Source of the DNA: an uncultured Clostridia bacterium
Lineage (GTDB): Bacteria > Bacillota_A > Clostridia > TANB77 > CAG-508
DNA length: 52,788 bases
Direction of reading: 5' to 3'
NCBI GenBank assembly: GCA_947594095.1
Contig: CANQEA010000003.1
Coordinates: 1 to 52,788 of the forward strand
Shown here one piece after another: positions 28,554-37,163 of the stretch. Every line of letters starts with the position of its first letter. Positions within the stretch are counted from its first letter, which is position 1. Below the pieces are notes generated by a model. The model was not told where the DNA came from. It was given only the letters and a program-made list of their open reading frames with translations, and did not search any database. The translations under genes and the position numbers were made by a program.

Positions 28554-29039
28554 TTACTTATATTGTGCATAAATAGATAATTTGTTTATTCTTTTCCGCC
28601 TTAAATGGATTGCAATCTGTTTTTCTGCACTTTTTTTTGCTAAATCTTGTCTTTTATCATATAATTTTTTACCTTTTCCAATTCCAAGTTCTATTTTTAC
28701 AAAACTTCCTTTAAAATATAATGAGATAGGAATTAGACTATAACCTTTTTGTTTGGTAAGACCAATTAATTTATTAATTTCTCTTTTATTTAAAAGTAAT
28801 TTTCTATCTCTTAGAGGGTCTTTATTAAAAATATTTCCATGTTCATATGGACTTATATGCATACCACATATATAAACTTCTCCATTTTTTATGTAAGCAT
28901 AAGAATCTTTTAAATTTACTTTTCCAGTTCTTATTGATTTAATTTCAGTACCAAAAAGGACAATTCCTGCTTCTAATTTATCTTCAATAAAATAGTTATG
29001 ATAGGCAGTAGGATTTTTGGCGATTAATTTTGTATTCAT
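28554..29039 (-). CDS. smpB: SsrA-binding protein SmpB (possible +1 shift near the end)
   Basis: SmpB binds tmRNA and brings it to stalled ribosomes. Family landmarks: [47 protein letters not shown]-like [40 protein letters not shown]. The C-terminal tail contains a CGG at 28598 (0-frame HLRRKRINK, 161 residues). If CGG triggers a +1 shift as elsewhere in the window, the tail instead reads HLRGKE and ends at 28586, giving 150 residues, which is nearer to the common SmpB length. The tail is poorly conserved, so homology alone does not decide. No tmRNA gene was seen in the window. Confidence 0.93.
   Translation of the reverse strand: MNTKLIAKNPTAYHNYFIEDKLEAGIVLFGTEIKSIRTGKVNLKDSYAYIKNGEVYICGMHISPYEHGNIFNKDPLRDRKLLLNKREINKLIGLTKQKGYSLIPISLYFKGSFVKIELGIGKGKKLYDKRQDLAKKSAEKQIAIHLRRKRINKLSIYAQYK
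28595..28598 (-). other. Possible CGG +1 recoding site in smpB
   Basis: Minus strand TTA AGG CGG AAA. Without the C: TTA AGG GGA AAA GAA TAA. This is the only CGG in a native gene that could also be read as Arg without truncating the protein. Confidence 0.5.
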
Positions 29040-29174
29040 ATTAATTATAAATTCCTTCCATAGGTTTTAAAGTATTATATCATAAAAAATCAAATAAAAA
29101 AAGTGATTTTTAATACAAAAATCCAAACTAATTAGCTATTACTATATGAAAAATTTATATAAATATAATATGTA

Positions 29175-29216
29175 AAAAGCAACATATAAATTTTTTATAA
29201 TATATATGTTGCTTTT
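29175..29216 (-). terminator. Terminator after the small membrane protein gene
   Basis: Fourteen-base perfect stem AAAAGCAACATATA (29175-29188) / TATATGTTGCTTTT (29203-29216), just beyond the stop at 29221. Confidence 0.75.
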
Positions 29217-29220
29217 ATAA

Positions 29221-29697
29221 TTAATCTCTATTGTTATGAGAACCGTTTAATTGTGTTGAATAGTACCATACTAAGGCTATAATTGCAATAGCTGCAATAC
29301 CTAAAATAAGCCATGTCCATGCTGTAGCACCCATTCCCATAAATGTTGTGTCTTCTGTAGCTGTTCTTGTTGCTGTGTAATTTCCGTTATTATTATCATT
29401 CATTAGTGTAGAATTATTATTCATGTTTGTACCTGTTTCATTGTTAGTGTCTTTTTGAGTGTTATTGTTATCGCCATTTTCCATCATATTATTTGTGCCA
29501 TTTTCTAAATCACCTGTTGCATCTTTAGATGTATTAGCAATATCTTTTGCAGCATCTTCAACTGCATTTTCAGCGTCGCCAACTACATTTCTTACGCCAT
29601 CAGCAGCATCTTGCAAACCATTTGCAGCAAAACACATATTAAAAGAAAAAATAAGGGCAATTATAACTATTAAAGTAAAAAATAATTTTTTGTACAT
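29221..29697 (-). CDS. Small exported membrane protein with Asn-rich linker
   Basis: A 158-residue protein that I do not recognise. Signal-like N-terminus (hydrophobic residues 5-20, ending CFAAN), then an Ala/Asp-rich helical region (about 25-60), an Asn/Thr-rich disordered stretch (about 65-115), and a C-terminal membrane helix (about 125-145) with a short tail. It is probably anchored at the cell surface by the second helix. It lies next to a second gene of the same architecture (29884-30309) with different sequence. The ribosome site is AGGAGG. Function unknown. Confidence 0.7.
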   Translation of the reverse strand: MYKKLFFTLIVIIALIFSFNMCFAANGLQDAADGVRNVVGDAENAVEDAAKDIANTSKDATGDLENGTNNMMENGDNNNTQKDTNNETGTNMNNNSTLMNDNNNGNYTATRTATEDTTFMGMGATAWTWLILGIAAIAIIALVWYYSTQLNGSHNNRD

Positions 29698-29838
29698 AAT
29701 TTTTTCCTCCTATTAAAGATTTAAGATAAAAGCTAATTAAATAGAATATTTTAGCTTTTTAAGTTTGAATTTTGAATCATTAATAGTATTAAAAAAAAAT
29801 AAAAAAATTATACACATAAAAAATGAAATAAAAAAATT

Positions 29839-29872
29839 CCAATAAAATAGGAAAAATTTTCTATTTTATTGG
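29839..29872 (-). terminator. Terminator after the Ser/Asn-rich membrane protein gene
   Basis: Twelve-base stem CCAATAAAATAG / CTATTTTATTGG with a T-run on the minus strand, beginning 12 bases past the stop codon. Confidence 0.85.
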
Positions 29873-29883
29873 ATATATTATTT

Positions 29884-30309
29884 TTAACTTTTTAATCTTA
29901 TTAAAATCGCTATTGCAAGTAATATTAATAAAATTCCTATAACAATTAATGCAATTAGTAAAATACTAATTAAACCAGAGTTCGAATCAGAATTTGTTCC
30001 TATACTACTAACTGATACGCTACTTACCGGATCAGAAGAAGTATTGCTACTAGATGATGAATTTGTATTTGATGTGTTTGAATTAGTATTACTTGTTCTA
30101 CTAGAATTATTTGTGTTATTAGTGCGATTAGATGTATTCGAAGAATTTTCTTCGTTTGTTGAATTAACATCATCATCACTTGCCGATGTATTAGAAGTAT
30201 TTGTTTCTGTATCATCTATATCTAAATCTAAAGCAAAACAATAATTTGTACAAAATAATATTGTTAATCCAATTGTAATAACACATAAAATTTTCAAAAA
30301 TTTTGACAT
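29884..30309 (-). CDS. Ser/Asn/Thr-rich exported membrane protein
   Basis: A 141-residue protein. Signal-like segment at residues 5-25 (ending CFALD), then about 85 residues made almost only of Ser, Asn, Thr and Asp, and a C-terminal membrane helix (about 114-135) ending IRLKS. The low-complexity region suggests a disordered spacer outside the cell. No homologous domain recognised. It is transcribed away from the glyS T-box and has its own terminator. It shares its layout, but not its sequence, with the neighbouring small membrane protein. Confidence 0.65.
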   Translation of the reverse strand: MSKFLKILCVITIGLTILFCTNYCFALDLDIDDTETNTSNTSASDDDVNSTNEENSSNTSNRTNNTNNSSRTSNTNSNTSNTNSSSSSNTSSDPVSSVSVSSIGTNSDSNSGLISILLIALIVIGILLILLAIAILIRLKS

Positions 30310-30490
30310 TTCTAACCTCCAAATATTATAACCAATTTAAATGATATAATAATCATAACACAATATAAAAAAAATATCTATAATTTTTTTAATTTTTTTT
30401 AAAAAAGCATTAAAAGTTATGAAATTATATAAAGCAGAATAAATAAAATAATAAAAAATTAAGTATAATATAAAAGTGTAAAAATTATAC

Positions 30491-30519
30491 TTGACAATAA
30501 ATAGAAATTATAATATATT
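30491..30519 (+). promoter_or_regulatory. Promoter of the T-box/glyS transcript
   Basis: TTGACA (30491-30496), 17-base spacer, TATATT (30514-30519). Confidence 0.7.
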
Positions 30520-30534
30520 AATATAAACATAATA

Positions 30535-30746
30535 GATTGCAGAGATAAAGAGGAAATATTTCAGAATTTATGTTAAAGAGAGCAAGTGATGGTGAGATAC
30601 TTGTCATAAAAGAAATATGGTGGAGCTTTTGAGCAATATAATTAAGGTGCTTTGAAACTAAAATAAAGTTATCAAAGAATTAGGGTGGAATCGCGGAATA
30701 TAAACTTTCGTCCCTAGCTAAGTAAGCTAGGTATGAAAGTTTTTTG
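30535..30746 (+). promoter_or_regulatory. T-box riboswitch controlling glyS
   Basis: A tRNA-sensing leader. The conserved T-box sequence AGGGTGGAATCGCGG is at 30682-30696, directly before a strong terminator hairpin (about 30702-30743, AAACTTTCGTCCCTAGCTTA-type stem) with a T-run. Upstream lies a stem I-like region with GATGGTGAGA. Uncharged tRNA-Gly should stabilise the antiterminator. I could not place the specifier with certainty; a GGA or GGT codon occurs at about 30620-30626. Confidence 0.88.
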
Positions 30747-30777
30747 TTATAGTTTATAAAATAAGGGAGGAATTTGT

Positions 30778-32160
30778 ATGTTAAAAACTATGGAAGAGCT
30801 AGTATCACTTTGTAAGAATAGGGGGTTTGTATATCCTGGTTCGGAAATTTATGGAGGGTTGGCAAATACATGGGATTATGGACCATTAGGAGTAGAATTA
30901 AAAAATAATGTTAAGAAAGCATGGATGAAAAAATTTATTCAAGAATGTAAATACAATGTAGGGTTAGATGCAGCAATTCTTATGAATCCACAAACATGGG
31001 TGGCTTCAGGACATGTTGGAGGATTTTCAGATCCTTTAATTGATTGTAAAGAATGTAAAACAAGACATAGGGCAGATAAATTAATTGAAGAATGGATGCA
31101 CGAAAACAATTGTGAAGAAATTGTTGATGGGTGGCCAGATGAAAAAATGATAAACTATATGAACGAACATAAAATTGTATGTCCAAATTGTGGTGCTTGT
31201 AATTTTACAGGAATTAGAAAGTTCAATTTAATGTTTAAAACTTTTCAAGGAGTAACAGAAGATGCAAAAGCTGAAATTTATTTAAGACCAGAAACAGCTC
31301 AAGGAATTTTTGTTAATTTTAAAAATGTATTAAGAACAACAAGGAGAAAATTACCAATGGGAATTGGCCAAATTGGAAAATCTTTTAGAAATGAAATCAC
31401 ACCTGGAAACTTTACTTTTAGAACTAGAGAATTTGAACAAATGGAACTAGAATTTTTCTGTAAGCCTGGTACAGATTTAGAATGGCATGCATATTGGAAA
31501 GATTTTTGTAAAAAGTGGTTACTTGATTTAGGAATGAAAGAAGAGAATATTCGTTTAAGAGATCATACTAAAGAAGAATTATCACATTACAGTAATGGAA
31601 CAACAGATATAGAATTTAAATTCCCATTTGGTTGGGGAGAATTATGGGGAATAGCTGATAGAACAGATTTCGATTTAAGAAGTCATATGGAAGTATCTAA
31701 AGAAGATTTTAATTATACTGACCCAGAAACAGGAGAAAAATATATACCATATTGTATAGAACCATCTCTTGGTGCAGATAGAGTTACACTCGCATTTTTA
31801 TGTAATAGTTACGATATAGAAGAAATTGCTCAAGGAGATACAAGAGTTGTATTACATTTACATCCAGCTTTAGCACCATACAAAGTAGCAATCTTGCCAC
31901 TATCTAAAAAATTATCAGATAAAGCAACTGAATTATATGAAAAGTTGTCAAAAACATTTATGTGTGATTATGATGAAGCAGGAAGTATTGGAAAAAGATA
32001 CAGAAGAGAGGATGAAATTGGTACTCCATATTGTATTACTGTTGACTTCGATACATTAGAAGATGATACAGTAACGATCCGTGATAGAGATTCTATGGAA
32101 CAAATAAGAATAAAAGTTGATGAAGTTGAAAAATGGATAGAAAATAAAATAAAATTTTAA
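30778..32160 (+). CDS. glyS: Glycyl-tRNA synthetase (homodimeric type)
   Basis: A 460-residue class II aminoacyl-tRNA synthetase of the alpha2 type. Visible: [19 protein letters not shown] near the N-terminus, a Cys4 zinc-like pair (CKECKTRH and CPNCGAC), class II motif 2 (FRNEITPG and [16 protein letters not shown]), motif 3 ([15 protein letters not shown]), and a C-terminal anticodon-binding domain ([10 protein letters not shown]). AGGGAGG precedes the ATG. It is controlled by the T-box just upstream. Complete and ordinary. Confidence 0.96.
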   Translation: MLKTMEELVSLCKNRGFVYPGSEIYGGLANTWDYGPLGVELKNNVKKAWMKKFIQECKYNVGLDAAILMNPQTWVASGHVGGFSDPLIDCKECKTRHRADKLIEEWMHENNCEEIVDGWPDEKMINYMNEHKIVCPNCGACNFTGIRKFNLMFKTFQGVTEDAKAEIYLRPETAQGIFVNFKNVLRTTRRKLPMGIGQIGKSFRNEITPGNFTFRTREFEQMELEFFCKPGTDLEWHAYWKDFCKKWLLDLGMKEENIRLRDHTKEELSHYSNGTTDIEFKFPFGWGELWGIADRTDFDLRSHMEVSKEDFNYTDPETGEKYIPYCIEPSLGADRVTLAFLCNSYDIEEIAQGDTRVVLHLHPALAPYKVAILPLSKKLSDKATELYEKLSKTFMCDYDEAGSIGKRYRREDEIGTPYCITVDFDTLEDDTVTIRDRDSMEQIRIKVDEVEKWIENKIKF

Positions 32161-32264
32161 AAAATAGTGAACTTTACAAATAAAACCTCTTGTGTTAGAA
32201 TAAAAATTGTTAGAATATAATTATATTTTAATGAGTATTATAGTACCTAAAGAGGGTGAAATTT

Positions 32265-33098
32265 ATGTTAAAGTTTACAAAGATGCATGGGCTAGGGAAT
32301 GATTATGTTTATATGGATGCAATCCATCAAAAAATAGAAAACGAATCATCTCTAGCTCAATTTGTCAGTAACAGAAATTTTGGAATTGGTTCAGATGGGC
32401 TAATTTTAATATGCAAAAGTGAAATTGCTGACTTTAAAATGAGGATGTTTAATCAAGATGGAAGCGAGGCAGAAATGTGTGGAAATGGTATCAGATGTGT
32501 TGGTAAATTTGTTTATGATAAAGGATTAACTAAGAAAACTACAGTTACTATTGAAACACTTGCAGGAATTAAAGAGCTAATACTAAATGTGGAAGAAGGA
32601 AAAGTTAAAACAGTTAGAGTAGATATGGGAGAACCAATATTAGAGCCAGATAGAATTCCAGTTGTATCAAATGAAAATCCAGTTAAAAATTTGGATATAA
32701 AAGCAGAAGATAAGGAGTTTAAATTTACATGTGTATCTATGGGAAACCCACATGCAATAGCAAAAATTACAGATGTTGATAATTTTGATGTTAAAAAATA
32801 TGGAAAAATTATAGAAGTAGATAAACTTTTTCCAAGAAAAACAAATGTAGAGTTTATTGAAATAGTAGATGAAAGTACAATTAAAATGAGAGTATGGGAA
32901 AGAGGAGCAGGAGAAACACTTGCCTGTGGTACTGGTGCATGTGCAGTAGCTGTTGCTTGTAATTTAAATGGATTTTCAAACAATAAAGTAACAGTTAAAT
33001 TACTTGGCGGAGATTTACAAATTGAATGGAATAAACAAGATAATCATGTATATATGACAGGACCTGCAGTTACTGTATTTGAGGGAGAATTAGCCTAA
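32265..33098 (+). CDS. dapF: Diaminopimelate epimerase
   Basis: A 277-residue PLP-independent racemase that interconverts LL- and meso-diaminopimelate for lysine and peptidoglycan. Both catalytic cysteines are visible: MCGNGIRC (about 72) and [12 protein letters not shown] (about 218), with [10 protein letters not shown] at the start and SMGNPHAI in the middle. The ATG at 32265 follows AAAGAGG at good spacing; the GTG at 32256 is too close. It sits with dapL, dapB and dapA, forming a lysine/DAP cluster on both strands. Confidence 0.95.
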   Translation: MLKFTKMHGLGNDYVYMDAIHQKIENESSLAQFVSNRNFGIGSDGLILICKSEIADFKMRMFNQDGSEAEMCGNGIRCVGKFVYDKGLTKKTTVTIETLAGIKELILNVEEGKVKTVRVDMGEPILEPDRIPVVSNENPVKNLDIKAEDKEFKFTCVSMGNPHAIAKITDVDNFDVKKYGKIIEVDKLFPRKTNVEFIEIVDESTIKMRVWERGAGETLACGTGACAVAVACNLNGFSNNKVTVKLLGGDLQIEWNKQDNHVYMTGPAVTVFEGELA

Positions 33099-33108
33099 AT
33101 AAAATTTA

Positions 33109-33129
33109 AAGCCCCCACGAGGGAGGCTT
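33109..33129 (-). terminator. Hairpin between dapF and the small minus-strand gene
   Basis: Stem AAGCCTCCC / GGGGGCTT with loop TCGT, followed on the minus strand by a T-rich run. The best fit is the end of the small gene at 33136-33348. Confidence 0.6.
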
Positions 33130-33135
33130 AAAACG

Positions 33136-33348
33136 TTAGCAATGCTGCTCATCTTCTTCAATCCGTAACAGAGTAAAATTAATTAAGCAACATTTTTTTC
33201 CTACTTTGTTCGATAAAGCATTTTCAATTTGACGAATATGCTCTATACTTACGATGAGTTGCTCAATAGTAATCTCTGTATTTCCGAGCTCAAAGAGCGC
33301 ATTCTTTGGACCTGAAGAACAATAAGATATAAAATATATATATTTCAT
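33136..33348 (-). CDS. Small foreign-looking protein (70 aa), unknown
   Basis: A 70-residue protein starting MKYIYFISYCSSG, without membrane segment or known domain, containing several Cys near both ends. GAAGGGAGG precedes the start and a hairpin follows the stop, so it looks like a complete small gene. It is richer in G+C than its neighbours and uses an in-frame CGG as Arg near the C-terminus (LLRIEEDE), which native genes do not. Both flanks carry a CACGA-(A)-GGGAGG motif in inverted orientation. These points suggest recent acquisition, perhaps from a phage or plasmid. Function unknown. Confidence 0.6.
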   Translation of the reverse strand: MKYIYFISYCSSGPKNALFELGNTEITIEQLIVSIEHIRQIENALSNKVGKKCCLINFTLLRIEEDEQHC

Positions 33349-33472
33349 GTTTCTCCCTCCCTTCGTGAGTTTTTTAAAACGGTCATAATAACCATTTTAT
33401 AAAGAAAATCTTTACAATCATATTATACCATAAATTACATAATAAGTCAAAATAAGAAAGGATTTGATAAAT

Positions 33473-34702
33473 ATGATAAGTATTAATGAAAATTTTTTAG
33501 AATTACAAGATAGTTATCTTTTTTCTACAATAGCAAAAAAAGTCGCAGAGTATACTAAAGAAAATCCAGACAAAAAAGTTATTAAATTAGGAATTGGAGA
33601 TGTAACAAGACCAATTGCCCCAGCAGTTGTTGAAGCAATGAAAAAAGCAGTAGAAGAACTAGGAACAAGTAGTGGATTTAGAGGATATGGACCAGAACAA
33701 GGATATGAATTTTTAAGAGAAGTAATCGTTAAAAATGACTATAGAGCTAGAAATATTGAAATAAAAGAAGATGAAATATTTGTATCAGATGGCGCTAAAT
33801 GTGATTGTGGAAATATTGTAGATATTTTTGCTAAAGAAAATGTAGTTGCGATAACAGATCCTGTTTATCCAGTATATTTGGATACTAATGTTATGTCAGG
33901 AAGAAGCGGAAAATATAATAGTGAAAAAGGTACATATGAAAACATAGTATATTTATCAGTTACAGCAGAAAATGGATTTAAACCAGAGCTTCCAAAACAA
34001 AAAGTAGATATGATTTATTTATGTTTTCCAAATAATCCAACAGGAACAGTTCTATCAAAGGAAGAACTAAAAAAATGGGTTGATTATGCAAAAGAAAATA
34101 AAGCAATTATATTATATGACTCAGCTTATGAAGCATACATTAAGGAAGAAGGTGTACCACATAGTATTTACGAAGTAGAAGGAGCAAAAGATGTCGCAAT
34201 AGAATTTAGAAGTTTTTCAAAAACAGCAGGATTTACAGGTGTTAGATGTGCTTATGTAGTAATTCCAAAGTCAGTTAAAGGATATACTAAAGAGGGTAAA
34301 GAAGTAGAATTAAATAAATTGTGGAATAGAAGAACTTGTACAAAATTCAATGGTGTATCTTATATTGTTCAAAGAGGGGCAGAAGCTGTATATTCAGAAG
34401 AAGGGCAGAGACAAATTAAAGAAAATATTGAATATTATATGGAAAATGCAAGAATTATAAAACAAGGACTTGAAAATGCAGGATATACCACATACGGAGG
34501 GGTAAATTCACCATATGTGTGGCTTAAAGTTCCAGAAGGAAAAACATCTTGGGAGTTTTTTGATTATCTATTAGAAGAATTAAATATAGTAGGAACGCCA
34601 GGAAGTGGTTTTGGTCCACATGGAGAAGGTTATTTTAGATTAACTGCATTTGGTACTAGAGAAAATACAGTAGAGGCAATAGAAAGAATAAATAAGAAAT
34701 AA
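33473..34702 (+). CDS. dapL: LL-diaminopimelate aminotransferase
   Basis: A 409-residue fold-type I PLP enzyme that turns tetrahydrodipicolinate directly into LL-diaminopimelate, bypassing the acylated steps. Seen: [82 protein letters not shown], the PLP lysine in [13 protein letters not shown], and [21 protein letters not shown]. This is the full DapL signature. The ATG at 33473 sits ten bases after AAAGGA; the TTG at 33464 is too close. A strong bidirectional terminator separates it from the convergent dapB. Confidence 0.95.
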   Translation: MISINENFLELQDSYLFSTIAKKVAEYTKENPDKKVIKLGIGDVTRPIAPAVVEAMKKAVEELGTSSGFRGYGPEQGYEFLREVIVKNDYRARNIEIKEDEIFVSDGAKCDCGNIVDIFAKENVVAITDPVYPVYLDTNVMSGRSGKYNSEKGTYENIVYLSVTAENGFKPELPKQKVDMIYLCFPNNPTGTVLSKEELKKWVDYAKENKAIILYDSAYEAYIKEEGVPHSIYEVEGAKDVAIEFRSFSKTAGFTGVRCAYVVIPKSVKGYTKEGKEVELNKLWNRRTCTKFNGVSYIVQRGAEAVYSEEGQRQIKENIEYYMENARIIKQGLENAGYTTYGGVNSPYVWLKVPEGKTSWEFFDYLLEELNIVGTPGSGFGPHGEGYFRLTAFGTRENTVEAIERINKK

Positions 34703-34744
34703 AAAAAGATTTGTAAATTGCTTTTGCAATTTACAAATCTTTTT
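34703..34744. terminator. Bidirectional terminator between dapL and dapB
   Basis: A nineteen-base perfect stem (34703-34721 with 34726-34744, core ATTTGTAAATTGC) with A-run and T-run on either side. Confidence 0.92.
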
Positions 34745-35499
34745 TACTTAAAAATATCTTCCATATGGTATAGGCAAGAAGGCTTGTCCACTATAAAATT
34801 AGCAGCTTTTATTGCACCTTCTGCAAAAACTTTTCTAGAATAAGAAGTATGAGTAATTTCAAAAGTTTCATTAGGACCTATAAACTTTACAGTATGTTCT
34901 CCAACTATATTTCCTCCACGAATTGAAGAAAAGCCAATCTCATTTTTATCACGCTTATTTTTCTCTTGGAAACGGTTGAAGTTGTAATGATATTTATTTT
35001 GACAGGCTTTATTAATAGTATCTGCAAGAGAAAGAGCAGTTCCACTTGGACTATCAATTTTTCTATTATGATGTGATTCAATAATCTCTATATCTGTATC
35101 TGATAAATGAGAAGAAACTAAATTTAAAACTTTTTGCATCAAGAAGATATCAAAAGACATATTATATGATTGAAAAATAGGGATGTCTTTTGATATTGTC
35201 TCAATTTGTGCCATTTGTTCATCAGTAAATCCAGTTGTTGCAATTACAGTAGGAATATGATTTTCCTTTGCAAAACCAAGTATTGTAAAAGTTGCAATTG
35301 GTATAGAAAAATCTATTATAACATCTGGTATAATATTAATATTTTCTATTTTGTTAAAAACTGGGAAAGGATATAATCCTAAATCTTCTTTATCAAAGCC
35401 ACAAACAACTTCTATATTTTTATTTCCTTGGCAAGTAGATACAACTTTTTGCCCCATTTTTCCGTTACATCCATTTATTAATACTTTTAGTTTTTCCAT
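34744..35499 (-). CDS. dapB: 4-hydroxy-tetrahydrodipicolinate reductase
   Basis: A 251-residue NAD(P)H enzyme reducing the DapA product. Landmarks: VLINGCNGKMGQKV (Rossmann loop), VIIDFSIP, ATTGFTDEQM, the catalytic IIESHHNRKIDSPSGTAL, and SIRGGNIVGEHTV with FIGPNETFEITH. It lies 33 bases after dapA in the same direction and is probably cotranscribed with it. Complete. Confidence 0.95.
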   Translation of the reverse strand: MEKLKVLINGCNGKMGQKVVSTCQGNKNIEVVCGFDKEDLGLYPFPVFNKIENINIIPDVIIDFSIPIATFTILGFAKENHIPTVIATTGFTDEQMAQIETISKDIPIFQSYNMSFDIFLMQKVLNLVSSHLSDTDIEIIESHHNRKIDSPSGTALSLADTINKACQNKYHYNFNRFQEKNKRDKNEIGFSSIRGGNIVGEHTVKFIGPNETFEITHTSYSRKVFAEGAIKAANFIVDKPSCLYHMEDIFK

Positions 35500-35532
35500 A
35501 TTTTATTTTGATCCTTTCTTATTAATTTCAAT

Positions 35533-36420
35533 TTATTGTATTAATCCGAATTTTTCCATATTATTACGTAGTTTGATACTATTATTTTCACTTAATTCAA
35601 TTAAAGGAAGTCTAGGAATTCCATAATTATATCCCATATAGTTTAATGCCTTTTTAACAGGTATTGGGTTTACTTCACAAAATAGAGAATCTATTAAATC
35701 TAATGCATTTAATTGCATATTTAATGCTGTTTCTTTATCACCATTTAAGTAATTTGTAACCATATCATGGGTATATTTTGGTGCAATATTAGATAGAACA
35801 GATATAACTCCTAAACCGCCTAAGGAAAGTATAGGAATAATTTGGTCATCATTACCAGAGTATATTGATAAATTATCTCCACACAATTTTGCGATTTTAG
35901 CAACTTGAGCAATATTTCCACTTGCTTCTTTAATTGCCACAATGTTTTCTATTTTAGAAAGTTCGTAAGCAGTTTCTGGTAAAATATTTACACCTGTTCT
36001 GCTAGGTACGCTATATAAAATAATAGGAAGTTTAACTTCTTTTGCAATAGCTTTATAATGAGCAACTAGCCCATTAGGAGTTGTTTTGTTATAATATGGA
36101 GTAACAACAAGCAAGCCATCTGCACCAATACTTTCTGCATATTTAGAAAGTTCTATTGCAGATTTTGTATTATTGCTACCAGTTCCAGCAATAACAGGAA
36201 TTCTACCATTTACAGTTTCAACTGCAAAGCGAATAGTATCTTTTCTTTCTTTGTCAGTCATAGTTGAAGATTCACCAGTTGTACCACATACAATAATTGC
36301 ATCTACTCCTTCTGATATTTGAAATTCAAGAAGCTTTTTAAATTCATCAAAATTTACTGAATCATTAGTAAAAGGTGTTGCGATAGCTGTTCCACAGCCT
36401 TTAAATAAAATTTTTTTCAT
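35533..36420 (-). CDS. dapA: 4-hydroxy-tetrahydrodipicolinate synthase
   Basis: A 295-residue TIM-barrel aldolase that condenses pyruvate with aspartate semialdehyde, the first step of the DAP pathway. Seen: [74 protein letters not shown], the Schiff-base lysine in [10 protein letters not shown] and [10 protein letters not shown]. The ATG at 36420 has AAGGAAG at seven bases; an ATG three codons upstream is less well placed. First gene of the dapA-dapB unit. Confidence 0.95.
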   Translation of the reverse strand: MKKILFKGCGTAIATPFTNDSVNFDEFKKLLEFQISEGVDAIIVCGTTGESSTMTDKERKDTIRFAVETVNGRIPVIAGTGSNNTKSAIELSKYAESIGADGLLVVTPYYNKTTPNGLVAHYKAIAKEVKLPIILYSVPSRTGVNILPETAYELSKIENIVAIKEASGNIAQVAKIAKLCGDNLSIYSGNDDQIIPILSLGGLGVISVLSNIAPKYTHDMVTNYLNGDKETALNMQLNALDLIDSLFCEVNPIPVKKALNYMGYNYGIPRLPLIELSENNSIKLRNNMEKFGLIQ

Positions 36421-36598
36421 AATATACACTTCCTTTTAAATAGGTATTTAAACGATAATATAATTATATTATTCTATTTAGTAGTTTATAATATTATATG
36501 AAAGAATGCAAGAAAAAAATAATAAAAATATAGCGAACTTTGGATTTCCTTTAAATTTTGTTTAATAGAAAATCTAAGCTCGCTTCTCAATTTTTAGT

Positions 36599-36961
36599 TT
36601 ATACGATTTTAGATTTTAGAATATAAATTTCGTCTTTATTAGAATTAATCATTTTTTCATGTTTGTTTAAAATGTCTTCGTGATTTTTAAACTTGTCTGA
36701 ATTAACAGAAAGTGCGTCAAATATTGCTTTCAATTTTTCGCCATGATCAAATTCCATAAGAGTAACAGTACGATTTAAGCTCTTTAATTGTGCACTATGC
36801 TCATCAAACTTATTATATAAGTCTTTAATCAATTTACCATGCTCAATAACAGTCTTTTCAAGTTTATCAACTTTATCAGATAAATTCTTAACTGATGGAA
36901 TCAATTCTGTTGTTTGCTCGTATATTTTAACTAAAATAGAGTCTCTTTCTTGATCTGTCAT
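36599..36961 (-). CDS. Coiled-coil protein of unknown function
   Basis: A 120-residue soluble protein, nearly all heptad-repeat alpha helix: hydrophobic residues recur every three or four positions from about 15 to 118 (for example LSDKVDKLEKTVIEHGKLI). No other motif. It has an AGGAGG ribosome site and stands alone between dapA and smc. Proteins of this kind are often oligomeric scaffolds or phage-derived. A partial inverted repeat follows the stop (AGCGAAC / GCTCGCT region, 36531-36594) and may terminate it. Confidence 0.65.
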   Translation of the reverse strand: MTDQERDSILVKIYEQTTELIPSVKNLSDKVDKLEKTVIEHGKLIKDLYNKFDEHSAQLKSLNRTVTLMEFDHGEKLKAIFDALSVNSDKFKNHEDILNKHEKMINSNKDEIYILKSKIV

Positions 36962-37086
36962 ATAAGTCCTCCTTTCATTATAAACTGATAGTTAAAAACT
37001 ATTGTAGAAATATATTAGCACATATAATATCAGATGTCAAGAATAAACAAACTAAAAATTCAAAACAAAAGAATAGATACAAATGC

Positions 37087-37115
37087 TTGATAATAAAACT
37101 TATTTATGATATTAT
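37087..37115 (+). promoter_or_regulatory. Promoter of smc
   Basis: TTGATA (37087-37092), 17-base spacer, TATTAT (37110-37115), about 50 bases before the start. Confidence 0.55.
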
Positions 37116-37163
37116 AAACAAGGAAAAAGATGTCGAAATTAATAATAAAATAGGTGATAATAG

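Larger units (their letters stand above)
30310..30777. other. 468-base intergenic region holding the glyS leader
   Basis: Very AT-rich. The left part (30310-30490) shows no recognisable element. The right part holds the glyS promoter, T-box leader and ribosome site listed separately. Confidence 0.7.

Noticed and set aside
29221..30309. CRISPR-like or tandem DNA repeats in the Asn/Ser-rich genes
   Set aside because: The repetition is amino-acid low complexity with irregular spacing, with no fixed repeat-spacer pattern.
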